Positions 36,017 through 43,326 of a stretch of DNA of 64,000 bases are shown in pieces. The notes below the pieces were generated by a model. That model saw only the letters and a list, made by a program, of their open reading frames with translations, ran no database searches and had not been told where the DNA came from. This stretch comes from JAPPHA01 sp965220985. Lineage in GTDB: Bacteria > Pseudomonadota > Alphaproteobacteria > Rhodobacterales > Rhodobacteraceae. The stretch spans positions 1,550,001-1,614,000 of the forward strand of contig OZ244854.1 in assembly GCA_965220985.1 (NCBI GenBank), read 5' to 3'. How positions within the stretch are numbered: the first letter of the stretch is position 1; every line of letters starts with the position of its first letter. The position numbers were made by a program, and so were the translations under genes.

Positions 36017-37234
36017 ATGTCATCACGTTCCGAACGAAAACTGGTTCTGCCACAGAGGTTGCAGGGGAGACAATCAAGGTTGTGTGATCTCGACGGGTTC
36101 TCGACAAGTTTGCTGGCGTGGTACGACATCAACGCCCGTGTCATGCCATGGCGGGTCGGTCCGGCAGATCGAGCGATCGGGGTGCGCCCGGATCCGTACC
36201 ACGTCTGGCTGTCCGAGGTCATGCTGCAGCAAACGACAGTCGCGGTCGCCGCGAAATACTTCGAACGGTTCGTGTCCCGCTGGCCGCGCGTCGAGGATCT
36301 CGCATCGGCCGACGGCGAGGACGTCATGGAAGCCTGGGCGGGACTTGGCTACTACGCCAGGGCCCGCAATCTGGTGAAGACAGCCAAAATCGTGGCGTTC
36401 GAGCGCGGAGGCAGATTCCCTCAGGATGAGGCAGGCCTCAGGACATTGCCCGGGGTTGGCCCCTACACGGCTGCAGCGATTGCTGCGATCGCCTTCGACA
36501 AGCCGGCCGCAGTCGTGGACGGCAATGTCAAACGGGTTCTTTCCCGCCTTGGCGGCATGCTCGAAATCCCGCCAAATCCTTCTGACATCTGGAAAAAGGC
36601 GAAAGCCATGACTCCGCAGGTCCGTTCGGGAGACTATGCGCAGGCCATCATGGACCTCGGAGCCACGGTCTGCAGGCCCCGCGCACCGCGTTGCGATATC
36701 TGTCCCTGGATGAGCGAATGCAAGGCATTCGCCAGCGGTCAACCCGAAAGGCACGGTTCGCGGAGGCGAGCACGTCGCGGTCCGGAGCGGAATGGGGTGG
36801 CATTCGTGGCAGTTCGCGAGGACGGAGCGGTCCTCCTGGAGCGACGTCCGTCCAGCGGTTTGCTTGGCGGGACTCTCGGCTGGCCGGGCAGTTCCTGGGT
36901 TGATGCCGGGGTCACGCGCGCACCGCCCGTTCCGCCCTGTTCGGCGCGATGGCAGGCCATTGAGGGCGCTGTTCATCACAGCTTCACCCATTTCGATCTG
37001 CGTGTGCAGGTGCTAAAGGCCAACGTGCCAATGGGCTGCAATCCCGAACGCGGTTTCTTCGTCGCGAGCGACGAATTCAGCGCAGCGAAACTGCCAACGG
37101 TCATGCGAAAGATCTGGGAACTGGCCGACAGGTCCGATGGACTGCGTGAAACGGAACTCTCGTCTGAAGCCGGCGAAAGAGACGACTTCGTGCCTGCCAT
37201 AGCGGATGACCAGAAGGAGTGCGCGACATCGTGA
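36017..37234 (+). CDS. mutY: A/G-specific adenine glycosylase
   Basis: 405-residue base-excision repair enzyme that removes adenine opposite 8-oxoguanine. The catalytic glutamate lies in LSEVMLQQTTV, the helix-hairpin-helix and Asp in LPGVGPYTAAAIAAIAFDKPAAVVDGNVKRVLSRL, and the [4Fe-4S] cluster ligands in C-x6-C-x2-C-x5-C (CRPRAPRCDICPWMSEC). The C-terminal NUDIX-like domain (VREDGAVLLERRPSSGLLGG) recognises 8-oxoG. The start is uncertain within the first 30 residues; 36017 is kept. The stop overlaps the GTG start of a CoA-transferase gene. Confidence 0.95.
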   Translation: MSSRSERKLVLPQRLQGRQSRLCDLDGFSTSLLAWYDINARVMPWRVGPADRAIGVRPDPYHVWLSEVMLQQTTVAVAAKYFERFVSRWPRVEDLASADGEDVMEAWAGLGYYARARNLVKTAKIVAFERGGRFPQDEAGLRTLPGVGPYTAAAIAAIAFDKPAAVVDGNVKRVLSRLGGMLEIPPNPSDIWKKAKAMTPQVRSGDYAQAIMDLGATVCRPRAPRCDICPWMSECKAFASGQPERHGSRRRARRGPERNGVAFVAVREDGAVLLERRPSSGLLGGTLGWPGSSWVDAGVTRAPPVPPCSARWQAIEGAVHHSFTHFDLRVQVLKANVPMGCNPERGFFVASDEFSAAKLPTVMRKIWELADRSDGLRETELSSEAGERDDFVPAIADDQKECATS

Positions 37235-38457
37235 CGATCGAAACGCAACAGGACGATTTTCCGCCGTCATCGGACCAGTCGCTTCCGTCGGGCGGGTTTT
37301 CGCCGCTGAAGGGTGTTCGCGTGGTCGAGCTCAGTCACATGATATTCGGACCTGCCTGCGGGATGTTCCTCGCGTTTCTCGGGGCCGAGGTCATCAAGGT
37401 CGAACCGGTCGGCGGCGACAAGACCCGTCAACTGACCGGCATGGGCGCATCTTTCTTTGCACTGTTCAACCGGGGCAAGAAATCCGTCGTTCTCGATCTT
37501 CATCGAGAGGAGGGCCGCGAGGCCCTCGATCGTCTGTTGGCATCAGCCGACATTCTCGTCGAGAACTTCCGTGATGGAACTCTTGCCGGAATGGGACTGG
37601 AACTGTCTGGGGTACGCGCCAGGTTTCCGGAGCTGATCACGGTTTCCTGCAAGGGGTTTCTGGACGGACCCTATTCCGATCGGCCAGCGTTGGACGAAAC
37701 GGTGCAGATGATGACGGGACTTGCCCACATGACCGGTCCAACCGGAATGCCGCTTCGTGTCGGGTCGTCTGCCAATGACATCATGGCAGGCCTTGCTGGC
37801 GCCTATTCGGCGGTTGCCGCATTGCGGGAGAGGGAGACATCGGGTGCTGGCCGCGAGATTCGCGTCGGGTTGTTCGAGAACAGCCTTTTGCTTGTTGCAC
37901 AGCACATGGTTCAGTTTGCGCTGACAGGACGCGAACCCGCACCGATGCCGGAACGCGAGTTCACGTGGCCGGTCTATGACATCTTCGTCACGCGGGACGA
38001 CCGGAAGCTGTTCATCGGCGCCGTGACCTCGGGACACTGGATCGCCTTGTGCAAGTTGCTCGGATTGGAGAGGTTTCTCGAGGATCCTGCAATTGAAGAC
38101 CGGATGGATCAGATCAATGCCCGCGAGTGGACAATTCCGGAGTTTCGGGCGGCGGTTGCTGAGTGGTCGTCGTCGGATCTCATGCGGGAACTCGAAAGCC
38201 GGATGATCCCGTTTGCACCGGTAACCACGCCAGCCGAGATGTATGACGACCCGCAGGCAATCCCCAGCCTCGTCGAGAGCTTGCACGCGGACGGGACGAC
38301 AATTCGCGCGCCGGGTTTCCCGGTTCAGATCGATCGCGGCAGAGTGGTTCCGCCGATGGACATTCCGGGTCTCGGTGTCGACGGTGCCGAAATCCTTGCG
38401 GGTCTCGGGATTGATGCCGATGCCGCGCGTCGCGCCAGCGGATCGGACAGCGGGTGA
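37231..38457 (+). CDS. CaiB/BaiF-family (family III) CoA-transferase
   Basis: 408-residue enzyme that moves CoA between carboxylic acids. Conserved blocks are LKGVRVVELSHMIFGPACGMFLAFLGAEVIKVEP, FNRGKKSVVLDL, ILVENFRDGTLAGMGL and an RPALDETVQMMTGL segment holding the position of the catalytic aspartate. Of two GTG candidates, 37231 has AAGGAG at 11 bases, whereas the one at 37219 overlaps that site. It overlaps the mutY stop by four bases and the HMG-CoA-lyase start by four bases (GTGA both times), so the three genes are read as one unit. Probably activates the acid that the lyase then splits. Confidence 0.9.
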   Translation: MTIETQQDDFPPSSDQSLPSGGFSPLKGVRVVELSHMIFGPACGMFLAFLGAEVIKVEPVGGDKTRQLTGMGASFFALFNRGKKSVVLDLHREEGREALDRLLASADILVENFRDGTLAGMGLELSGVRARFPELITVSCKGFLDGPYSDRPALDETVQMMTGLAHMTGPTGMPLRVGSSANDIMAGLAGAYSAVAALRERETSGAGREIRVGLFENSLLLVAQHMVQFALTGREPAPMPEREFTWPVYDIFVTRDDRKLFIGAVTSGHWIALCKLLGLERFLEDPAIEDRMDQINAREWTIPEFRAAVAEWSSSDLMRELESRMIPFAPVTTPAEMYDDPQAIPSLVESLHADGTTIRAPGFPVQIDRGRVVPPMDIPGLGVDGAEILAGLGIDADAARRASGSDSG

Positions 38458-39410
38458 CAGTGATGGAGGCATCGACGCTCTATCCGGCAAACCGCATCAC
38501 GCTGAGGGAGCTTGGTCTGCGTGACGGTCTTCAGATGACCTCGTCCTGGCTGGACACGGCATCAAAGATCGAATGGATCGACAAGGTCAGCTCTGCGGGC
38601 GTCAAGAACATCGAGGTTGGCTCGTTTCTGCCAAAGTCCCGTTTCCCGAGGTTCGCTGACGTTCGCCAACTGGTTGACCACGTCGAACAAATCCCCGGCG
38701 TGTCCTCATCTGTCTTGACGCTGAACGAACGCGCGATCGACGACGCGCTTGCCACGGCCGTGTCGGAAATGGTTGTCGTCGTGTCCGCAACGCAGGCGCA
38801 CAGTCGTTCCAACGTGAACCGGTCTCAAGAGGCAGCGATCGAATTGTTGCGTTACGCGCGGACTGGTCGGCGGCCGGTGGAATCGGGGGCGAGTCCAATC
38901 ATCACGGCGGCCATATCTGTTGCGTTTGGCTGTCCTTTTGAAGGCAAGGTCGAGCCGGATGCAGTTCTGCGCGTGGTCGATCGTTGTCTCGAAGCCGGAG
39001 CCGAGGTCGTTTCGCTGGCCGACACCGTGGGCGTTGCCGGTCCCCGGCAGGTTTCCGAACTGCTGTCGCTCGTCATGCCACGGCTTGGCGATGTTCCTGT
39101 CGTGATCCATCTGCATGACACACGAGGGACTGGAATTGCCAATGCCCAGGCTGCGCTTGATGCGGGTGTCCGTGTGCTTGACGGGACAATCGGCGGACTC
39201 GGCGGGTGTCCGTTTGCGCCCGGGGCGACCGGCAATGTCGTTTTCGAGGATCTTGTCTATCTGTGCGAGAGATCAGGGTTCCCGACGGGTATCGATCTCG
39301 GTCAGTTGCTCGAGACACGCAAGATTCTTGAACGCGACATGCCAGACGAAGCCCTCTTCGGTACTCTTGCACGGGCCGGAACACCGGAACCCATTCCATG
39401 GCAAGCCTGA
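38454..39410 (+). CDS. Hydroxymethylglutaryl-CoA lyase family protein
   Basis: 318-residue TIM-barrel lyase. LRELGLRDGLQM holds the metal-binding Asp and catalytic Arg, VSATQAHSRSNVNRS, VIHLHDTRGTGIANA the His-x-His metal ligands, and GGLGGCPFAPGATGNV the catalytic cysteine loop, all classic HMG-CoA lyase features. It would cleave HMG-CoA, or a close relative such as citramalyl-CoA, to acetyl-CoA plus a keto acid. The GTG start overlaps the CoA-transferase stop. Together the pair could convert a free branched dicarboxylate to central metabolites. Convergent with the DUF4396 gene. Confidence 0.9.
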   Translation: MTVMEASTLYPANRITLRELGLRDGLQMTSSWLDTASKIEWIDKVSSAGVKNIEVGSFLPKSRFPRFADVRQLVDHVEQIPGVSSSVLTLNERAIDDALATAVSEMVVVVSATQAHSRSNVNRSQEAAIELLRYARTGRRPVESGASPIITAAISVAFGCPFEGKVEPDAVLRVVDRCLEAGAEVVSLADTVGVAGPRQVSELLSLVMPRLGDVPVVIHLHDTRGTGIANAQAALDAGVRVLDGTIGGLGGCPFAPGATGNVVFEDLVYLCERSGFPTGIDLGQLLETRKILERDMPDEALFGTLARAGTPEPIPWQA

Positions 39411-39431
39411 TCGCGATGACCGCAAAGCGAC

Positions 39432-39878
39432 TCAGTGGCAGGATTTTCCCAGCGCCTTGAGGCGCCAATAGTTGTAAGGGAGCGGGGTCACGAAGCCGGC
39501 GGCCAGCATGATCGGAACGACCCACCAAGTCAGCTTGGCGCCTCCGGTCAGCCACCAGTCGACCGCGTTCATGACGGTCTCCATTGCAATCATCGAGATG
39601 AAGGACATGCCGATCGCGGTTCGAAATGCATTCCGCAACTCCATCTGCCGCGACAGGATAAAGGTCTCGAGCGCGATCGAAGTCAACAGGCCATTCATGA
39701 CGGCAAGTGTCATGATCGCCAAGGTTGGCCAAGGAATTCCGGTAAACTGAAAAAAGGCGATCGTGCCGAAATCGCCGATGGCACATCCGAGCAGGCACCA
39801 CGCCGTGTTTTTTGATGCACGGATCCAAGTGTGGCGGCAAAGCCAATCGATCGTTGCAGCCTGTGTGATCGTGGTCAC
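39432..39878 (-). CDS. DUF4396-family membrane protein, predicted copper-regulated
   Basis: 148-residue inner-membrane protein with about four hydrophobic segments and the C-terminal LPYNYWRLKALGKSCH typical of DUF4396. Function is not established for the family. Possible metal ligands are a CLLGC pair near the start, several methionines in one segment (MSFISMIAMETVM) and the C-terminal Cys-His. The GTG start at 39878 has AGGAGG at 9 bases. Its promoter is a CueR-type operator (39916-39946) and it faces the cueR-like gene, so expression is expected to rise with Cu(I). A role in copper handling is inferred from this alone. Confidence 0.82.
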   Translation of the reverse strand: MTTITQAATIDWLCRHTWIRASKNTAWCLLGCAIGDFGTIAFFQFTGIPWPTLAIMTLAVMNGLLTSIALETFILSRQMELRNAFRTAIGMSFISMIAMETVMNAVDWWLTGGAKLTWWVVPIMLAAGFVTPLPYNYWRLKALGKSCH

Positions 39879-39915
39879 TTGTCGACCTCCTGACCCTTGA
39901 TTTGTCCCTGGGAGA

Positions 39916-39946
39916 CAAATAGGGCTTCCAGTAACTGGAAGGTCAA
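39916..39946 (-). promoter_or_regulatory. CueR-type copper-responsive promoter/operator
   Basis: Read on the minus strand: TTGACC (-35), a 19-bp spacer, TATTTG (-10). Inside is a perfect 8-1-8 dyad (CTTCCAGT-A-ACTGGAAG, 39925-39941). The over-long 19-bp spacer and the ACCTTCC...GGAAG dyad are the hallmarks of MerR-family activators, and the sequence closely follows the E. coli copA promoter bound by CueR. It points to the DUF4396 gene, leaving a leader of roughly 30 bases. Confidence 0.85.
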
Positions 39947-39956
39947 GGAGTCGGCC

Positions 39957-40358
39957 ATGAACATTTCTGCCGCAGCAAAAGCGGCCCATCTGACGGTCAA
40001 GACGGTGCGTTACTATGCCGATATCGGCCTGGTTCCCGCGCCGTATCGCTCGGTGACCGGTTATCGAGTCTATGACATGGTTGCCTTGCAAAAACTGATC
40101 TTCGTGCGTCGTTCGCGAGAGTTCGGTTTTTCGATCGAGGAATGCAGGGAACTTCTGGGCCTTTATGAGAATCAGCACCGTTCAAGCTCGGATGTGAAGC
40201 GAATCGCCTCGAAAAAGCTGTCCGAGATCAAGGCCAAGCAACGGGAGTTGCAATCGCTGCATGACGAGCTCGCTTACCTCGTGGATGCCTGCAAGGGCAA
40301 CGATCGCCCGGACTGTCCGATCATCGACAGGTTGGGCCAGTCGACCACGGACGCGTGA
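39957..40358 (+). CDS. cueR: MerR-family copper-sensing regulator, CueR-like
   Basis: 133-residue dimeric activator. The winged helix-turn-helix (ISAAAKAAHLTVKTVRYYADIGLV...GYRVYD) is followed by the long dimerisation helix and a metal-binding loop with C112 and C120 in CKGNDRPDC, the same numbering as in E. coli CueR. Ser77, which distinguishes monovalent (Cu, Ag, Au) sensors from ZntR-type Zn sensors with Cys there, is present. It sits divergently next to its likely target, with the operator in between. The ATG follows CAAGGAG at 8 bases. Confidence 0.9.
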   Translation: MNISAAAKAAHLTVKTVRYYADIGLVPAPYRSVTGYRVYDMVALQKLIFVRRSREFGFSIEECRELLGLYENQHRSSSDVKRIASKKLSEIKAKQRELQSLHDELAYLVDACKGNDRPDCPIIDRLGQSTTDA

Positions 40359-40478
40359 CGTCACGCAAAATTGGGAAAGACGGTGCTTGTGATGTCTCGG
40401 ACGTGCGGCGGACGTGAGAGTGTTCCGGAAAATGCACGATGTGGTCGGCGCTGGCCACATGAATACGAGTCGGACGAT

Positions 40479-41090
40479 TCAATTCTCCGACGAAACAAGG
40501 TTGGAAACAGGGCGAAACGATCGTCGGTGATGGCGCGTAATGCCGTGCTGTGACAGCGCCGTGAGGTGAAGCCTGGTCGGATATCCCGCATTCCGGTCCC
40601 AGCCGTAGTGCGGATGCTCGATCGAAAGGAACCGCATGTAGCGGTCGCGAACCACTTTCGCCACGATTGATGCAGCGGCGATGCATGGACAGCGAGAATC
40701 CCCGCGAATGATCGCCTGTGCTGGCACCTCAAGCCCCGGCGGAATGTCGCGACCGTCAACCAGCGCGAGCTCGGGACGCGATTCAAGATTCTCGATGGCA
40801 ATGCGCATCGCGAGCAGGGATGCCGCACGGATGTTGATCCTGTCGATCGTGGTCACATCGACGCTTGCAATTGAACATGTGAACGCCGCGAGAATCTGCG
40901 GATAGAGGATTTCGCGCTTCCGGTGCGACAGCGTTTTCGAGTCAGCGATGCCTCCCGGGATGTCGTTTCCGTTCGGAATTGCCGCTGCGGCCACGACAGG
41001 ACCGGCGATCGGGCCTCGCCCGACTTCGTCGACACCTGCGATCAGCATGCCTTTACGTTCCGTCCGACTGTGTGCCTGCTCACCGGTCAC
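40479..41090 (-). CDS. rnhB: Ribonuclease HII
   Basis: 203-residue enzyme that cuts the RNA strand of RNA-DNA hybrids and removes misinserted ribonucleotides. IAGVDEVGRGPIAGPVVAAA carries the first catalytic Asp-Glu pair, DSKTLSHRKRE the conserved SK loop, LALVDGRDIP the third acidic residue, and AAASIVAKVVRDRYM the signature with the last acidic position. The tail (RRSFRPVSNL) is normal for the family. The first codon is GTG, 9 bases after the trpF stop; an ATG 14 codons downstream, just before the catalytic block, is an alternative. Convergent with cueR. Confidence 0.93.
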   Translation of the reverse strand: MTGEQAHSRTERKGMLIAGVDEVGRGPIAGPVVAAAAIPNGNDIPGGIADSKTLSHRKREILYPQILAAFTCSIASVDVTTIDRINIRAASLLAMRIAIENLESRPELALVDGRDIPPGLEVPAQAIIRGDSRCPCIAAASIVAKVVRDRYMRFLSIEHPHYGWDRNAGYPTRLHLTALSQHGITRHHRRSFRPVSNLVSSEN

Positions 41091-41099
41091 GAAGAGGAT

Positions 41100-41756
41100 T
41101 CACGGGTTCCCACGAACTGCGTTGACAAAGCTTGCGAGCAGTTCGGAATCGAGAGCGCCTGTCGGCCTGAGGCCTGAACAGATGTCCACCCCGTAAGGCT
41201 GGGTCATGCGGATTGCCCGCCCTACATTGCCTGGCGTCAACCCGCCGGCCAGCCACACTGGAATCGGGCTATGTTGGATGATTCGTGCAGACTCCGACCA
41301 ATCGTGGACCCGGCCGGTTCCGCCGAGTTCTCGATTCTCGATCGCGTCGGGGTTCCCGCTGTCCAGAAGGAGCATGTCCGAATGGGGCACGGCCTCGTCA
41401 AGCGCTTCCGAGAAAATGCCTTTTTTGACGTGGACGACCTGAATCACGGTCAGACCAGGGAAGGTTTCCTTGAGACGGCTCCGAGTATCGGGGTCGACAC
41501 GGTCCACGAGTTGCAGCGCGCCCGGTCGGCACAGGGCCACATGTTCATGGAGCGCTTCGAACGAAATCCTGCTGCTCAACAGAACCGACATGGCCCCCGG
41601 CACCGCCCTGGCCACCTCTTGGATCTTTTTATCTGCAATGGGGCCAGGGCCGGACGGCATGCTTGCGACCAGGCCGATGGCATCGGCACCTGCGTCAATG
41701 GCCTGTTTCGCTTCGCGAATCGACTGAATGCAGCAGATCTTGATTCGGGTCGTCAT
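41100..41756 (-). CDS. trpF: Phosphoribosylanthranilate isomerase (TrpF) family protein
   Basis: 218-residue TIM-barrel protein. IKICCIQS corresponds to the KICG(I/L) block with the catalytic cysteine kept, MLLLDSGN supplies the general-acid aspartate, GGTGRVHDW and LAGGLTPGNVG are phosphate-binding loops and GVDICSGLR replaces the usual VDVSSGVE. Compared with standard TrpF it has several substitutions and it is not linked to trpB, trpA or trpC, so it may be a paralogue with shifted activity. The ATG at 41756 was chosen because the barrel's first strand begins there. Upstream of rnhB, probably cotranscribed. Confidence 0.75.
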   Translation of the reverse strand: MTTRIKICCIQSIREAKQAIDAGADAIGLVASMPSGPGPIADKKIQEVARAVPGAMSVLLSSRISFEALHEHVALCRPGALQLVDRVDPDTRSRLKETFPGLTVIQVVHVKKGIFSEALDEAVPHSDMLLLDSGNPDAIENRELGGTGRVHDWSESARIIQHSPIPVWLAGGLTPGNVGRAIRMTQPYGVDICSGLRPTGALDSELLASFVNAVRGNP

Positions 41757-41804
41757 CGCCGTGATTGAATTGCTGTCAGGCATCATCGCAGTTTGGATTC
41801 GAGT

Positions 41805-41881
41805 TGGCGACCCCGAGTGGATTCGAACCACTGACCTACCGCTTAGGAGGCGGTCGCTCTATCCTGCTGAGCTACGGGGCC
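41805..41881 (-). tRNA. tRNA-Arg (anticodon CCU)
   Basis: A full cloverleaf reads on the minus strand: acceptor GGCCCCG / CGGGGTC (one G-U pair), D-stem GCTC/GAGC, anticodon stem ACCGC/GCGGT with loop CTCCTAA giving anticodon CCU, T-stem AGTGG/CCACT with loop TTCGAAT, discriminator G at 41808 and an encoded CCA (41805-41807). It decodes AGG. Confidence 0.95.
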
Positions 41882-42276
41882 GTCATTGCCTTGATCGTTG
41901 TCAAGTCGAATCGCTGATCCACCACGCGTGTTTCGCAATTGTCACTCCCGAACGGAATCGACCCTGGAGAAAAGCATGACCGTGCAATTCGCGATCGACA
42001 GAATGACATCTTTTCCATCCCTCTAACCGGTCATTGCCGTGAGGCCAAGGCACTCCGTGTGGTCGACATGATCAGGCAAAACGCTCAAAACGAGGTTCAG
42101 CCTCGGGAATGGAATTGGTCAGTGAGGCACCGATCAAAATGGCAGGTCCATGAGTTCCCCGTGTCGTTCGGATCACCATTACTCAGGAGAGTCGTCGCTG
42201 ACATGACCCAAAGAAAAGAACGACTTCTTGATCACAAGCACGGGGGCGGTGTCCCCGGATACCGCCCGGCTGTCCG
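41882..42276. other. Intergenic region, nothing recognised
   Basis: About 395 bases between tRNA-Arg and the kinase gene. A 116-codon frame (41939-42289) overlaps the kinase start and has no recognisable motif. Such tRNA-flanking stretches can be integration scars, but no direct repeat of the tRNA 3' end was seen. Confidence 0.35.
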
Positions 42277-43152
42277 ATGCGTCGTCTGAGGGAGGCCGTC
42301 GTCGACAGCGGGCTGGCCAGGGATGATGCCCTTTGGTCTGCCATGCCGGGCGGCCGGACCAGCGAGGTGTGGCGGGTCCGTTCTGGAAGTGACGATCTCG
42401 TCTGCAGGTACCGGTTTGAAAGCCGCGACAACCCGCTATTCCCTAGTCTGCCCGCAGACGAAACCCGATGTCTTGAATGGCTGGCTGGCACCGGGCTGGC
42501 ACCGGAACTGCTTGGTACTGTCGAGGTTGATGGTGGAGTCGCTCTGATCTGCGAGTATGTCCACGGCGAACCCTGGAACCTGTCGGGTTCGATGGCGAAC
42601 AGGGAAAGGCAGATTGGCGAAGTTGCGCGTTTCCTCGACCAGGTTCATGCTTTGCGACCATTCCCCGGTGCAGAGGCGCGACCCTCGGGGAGTTCCGAAC
42701 TCCGGCAGCATTCCCGCGACATGCTCTCGACGTGCAGCGGGGAGCTGGTTGTCCGCATTCGACAGTCCGAACCCCGATGCGATGTCGTTTCGGATGGCGA
42801 CCAGACTCTCACGCATGGCGATGTCGTGCCCGGCAACCTGATCCGTGCGCGTGATCGACTCGTTCTGATCGATTGGCAGTGCCCGGGATTCGGCGACCCT
42901 GCGGATGACATTGCGTGTTTCCTGTCTCCAGGCATGCAGATGACCAACGGCGGAGCCATCATTGATCCCCACCTGGTCGAGACGTTCCTCGATGCCTACC
43001 CTTGCAAGAAGACGATCGACAGATACCGTCAACTGCGCCCGCTCTTCGGCTGGCGCATGGCAGCCTACTGCCTGTGGCGGATCCAGCACGGGGGCGGCGA
43101 TCATCGGGAATACCAACAGGCGATGGAGGCAGAAATCGCCGCCATCGCATGA
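42277..43152 (+). CDS. Aminoglycoside-phosphotransferase/choline-kinase-fold protein
   Basis: 291-residue kinase-fold protein. LTHGDVVPGNLI is the HGDxxxxN catalytic loop and LVLIDWQCPGFGDPADDIACFL the metal-binding IDW block of the APH family; RTSEVWRV and CEYVHGEPW mark the N-lobe. Natural substrates of such genes are usually small alcohols (choline, ethanolamine, homoserine) or phosphorylated cell-wall sugars, and drug resistance should not be assumed. It is isolated: tRNA-Arg on one side, ubiB converging on the other. The ATG codes MRRLREAVVDSGL. Confidence 0.8.
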   Translation: MRRLREAVVDSGLARDDALWSAMPGGRTSEVWRVRSGSDDLVCRYRFESRDNPLFPSLPADETRCLEWLAGTGLAPELLGTVEVDGGVALICEYVHGEPWNLSGSMANRERQIGEVARFLDQVHALRPFPGAEARPSGSSELRQHSRDMLSTCSGELVVRIRQSEPRCDVVSDGDQTLTHGDVVPGNLIRARDRLVLIDWQCPGFGDPADDIACFLSPGMQMTNGGAIIDPHLVETFLDAYPCKKTIDRYRQLRPLFGWRMAAYCLWRIQHGGGDHREYQQAMEAEIAAIA

Positions 43153-43326
43153 GTTGGCAGGCGATGCACGGCTGTCACGGTGGTGATCATCCGGGATCCG
43201 GTTGTCGCTCGTATCGACGCATGGGGACCGCGAGGAGCCAGTCCGAGCGCTGCGACCAAGCTAGAACGTCGCGGCGACCTGTCGCCGATGATGAGAAGTC
43301 GGACGGCCCCGATTGGTCCGTGATCG

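Noticed and set aside
41939..42289. 116-codon frame after tRNA-Arg
   Set aside because: No recognisable domain, and it runs into the start of the kinase gene.
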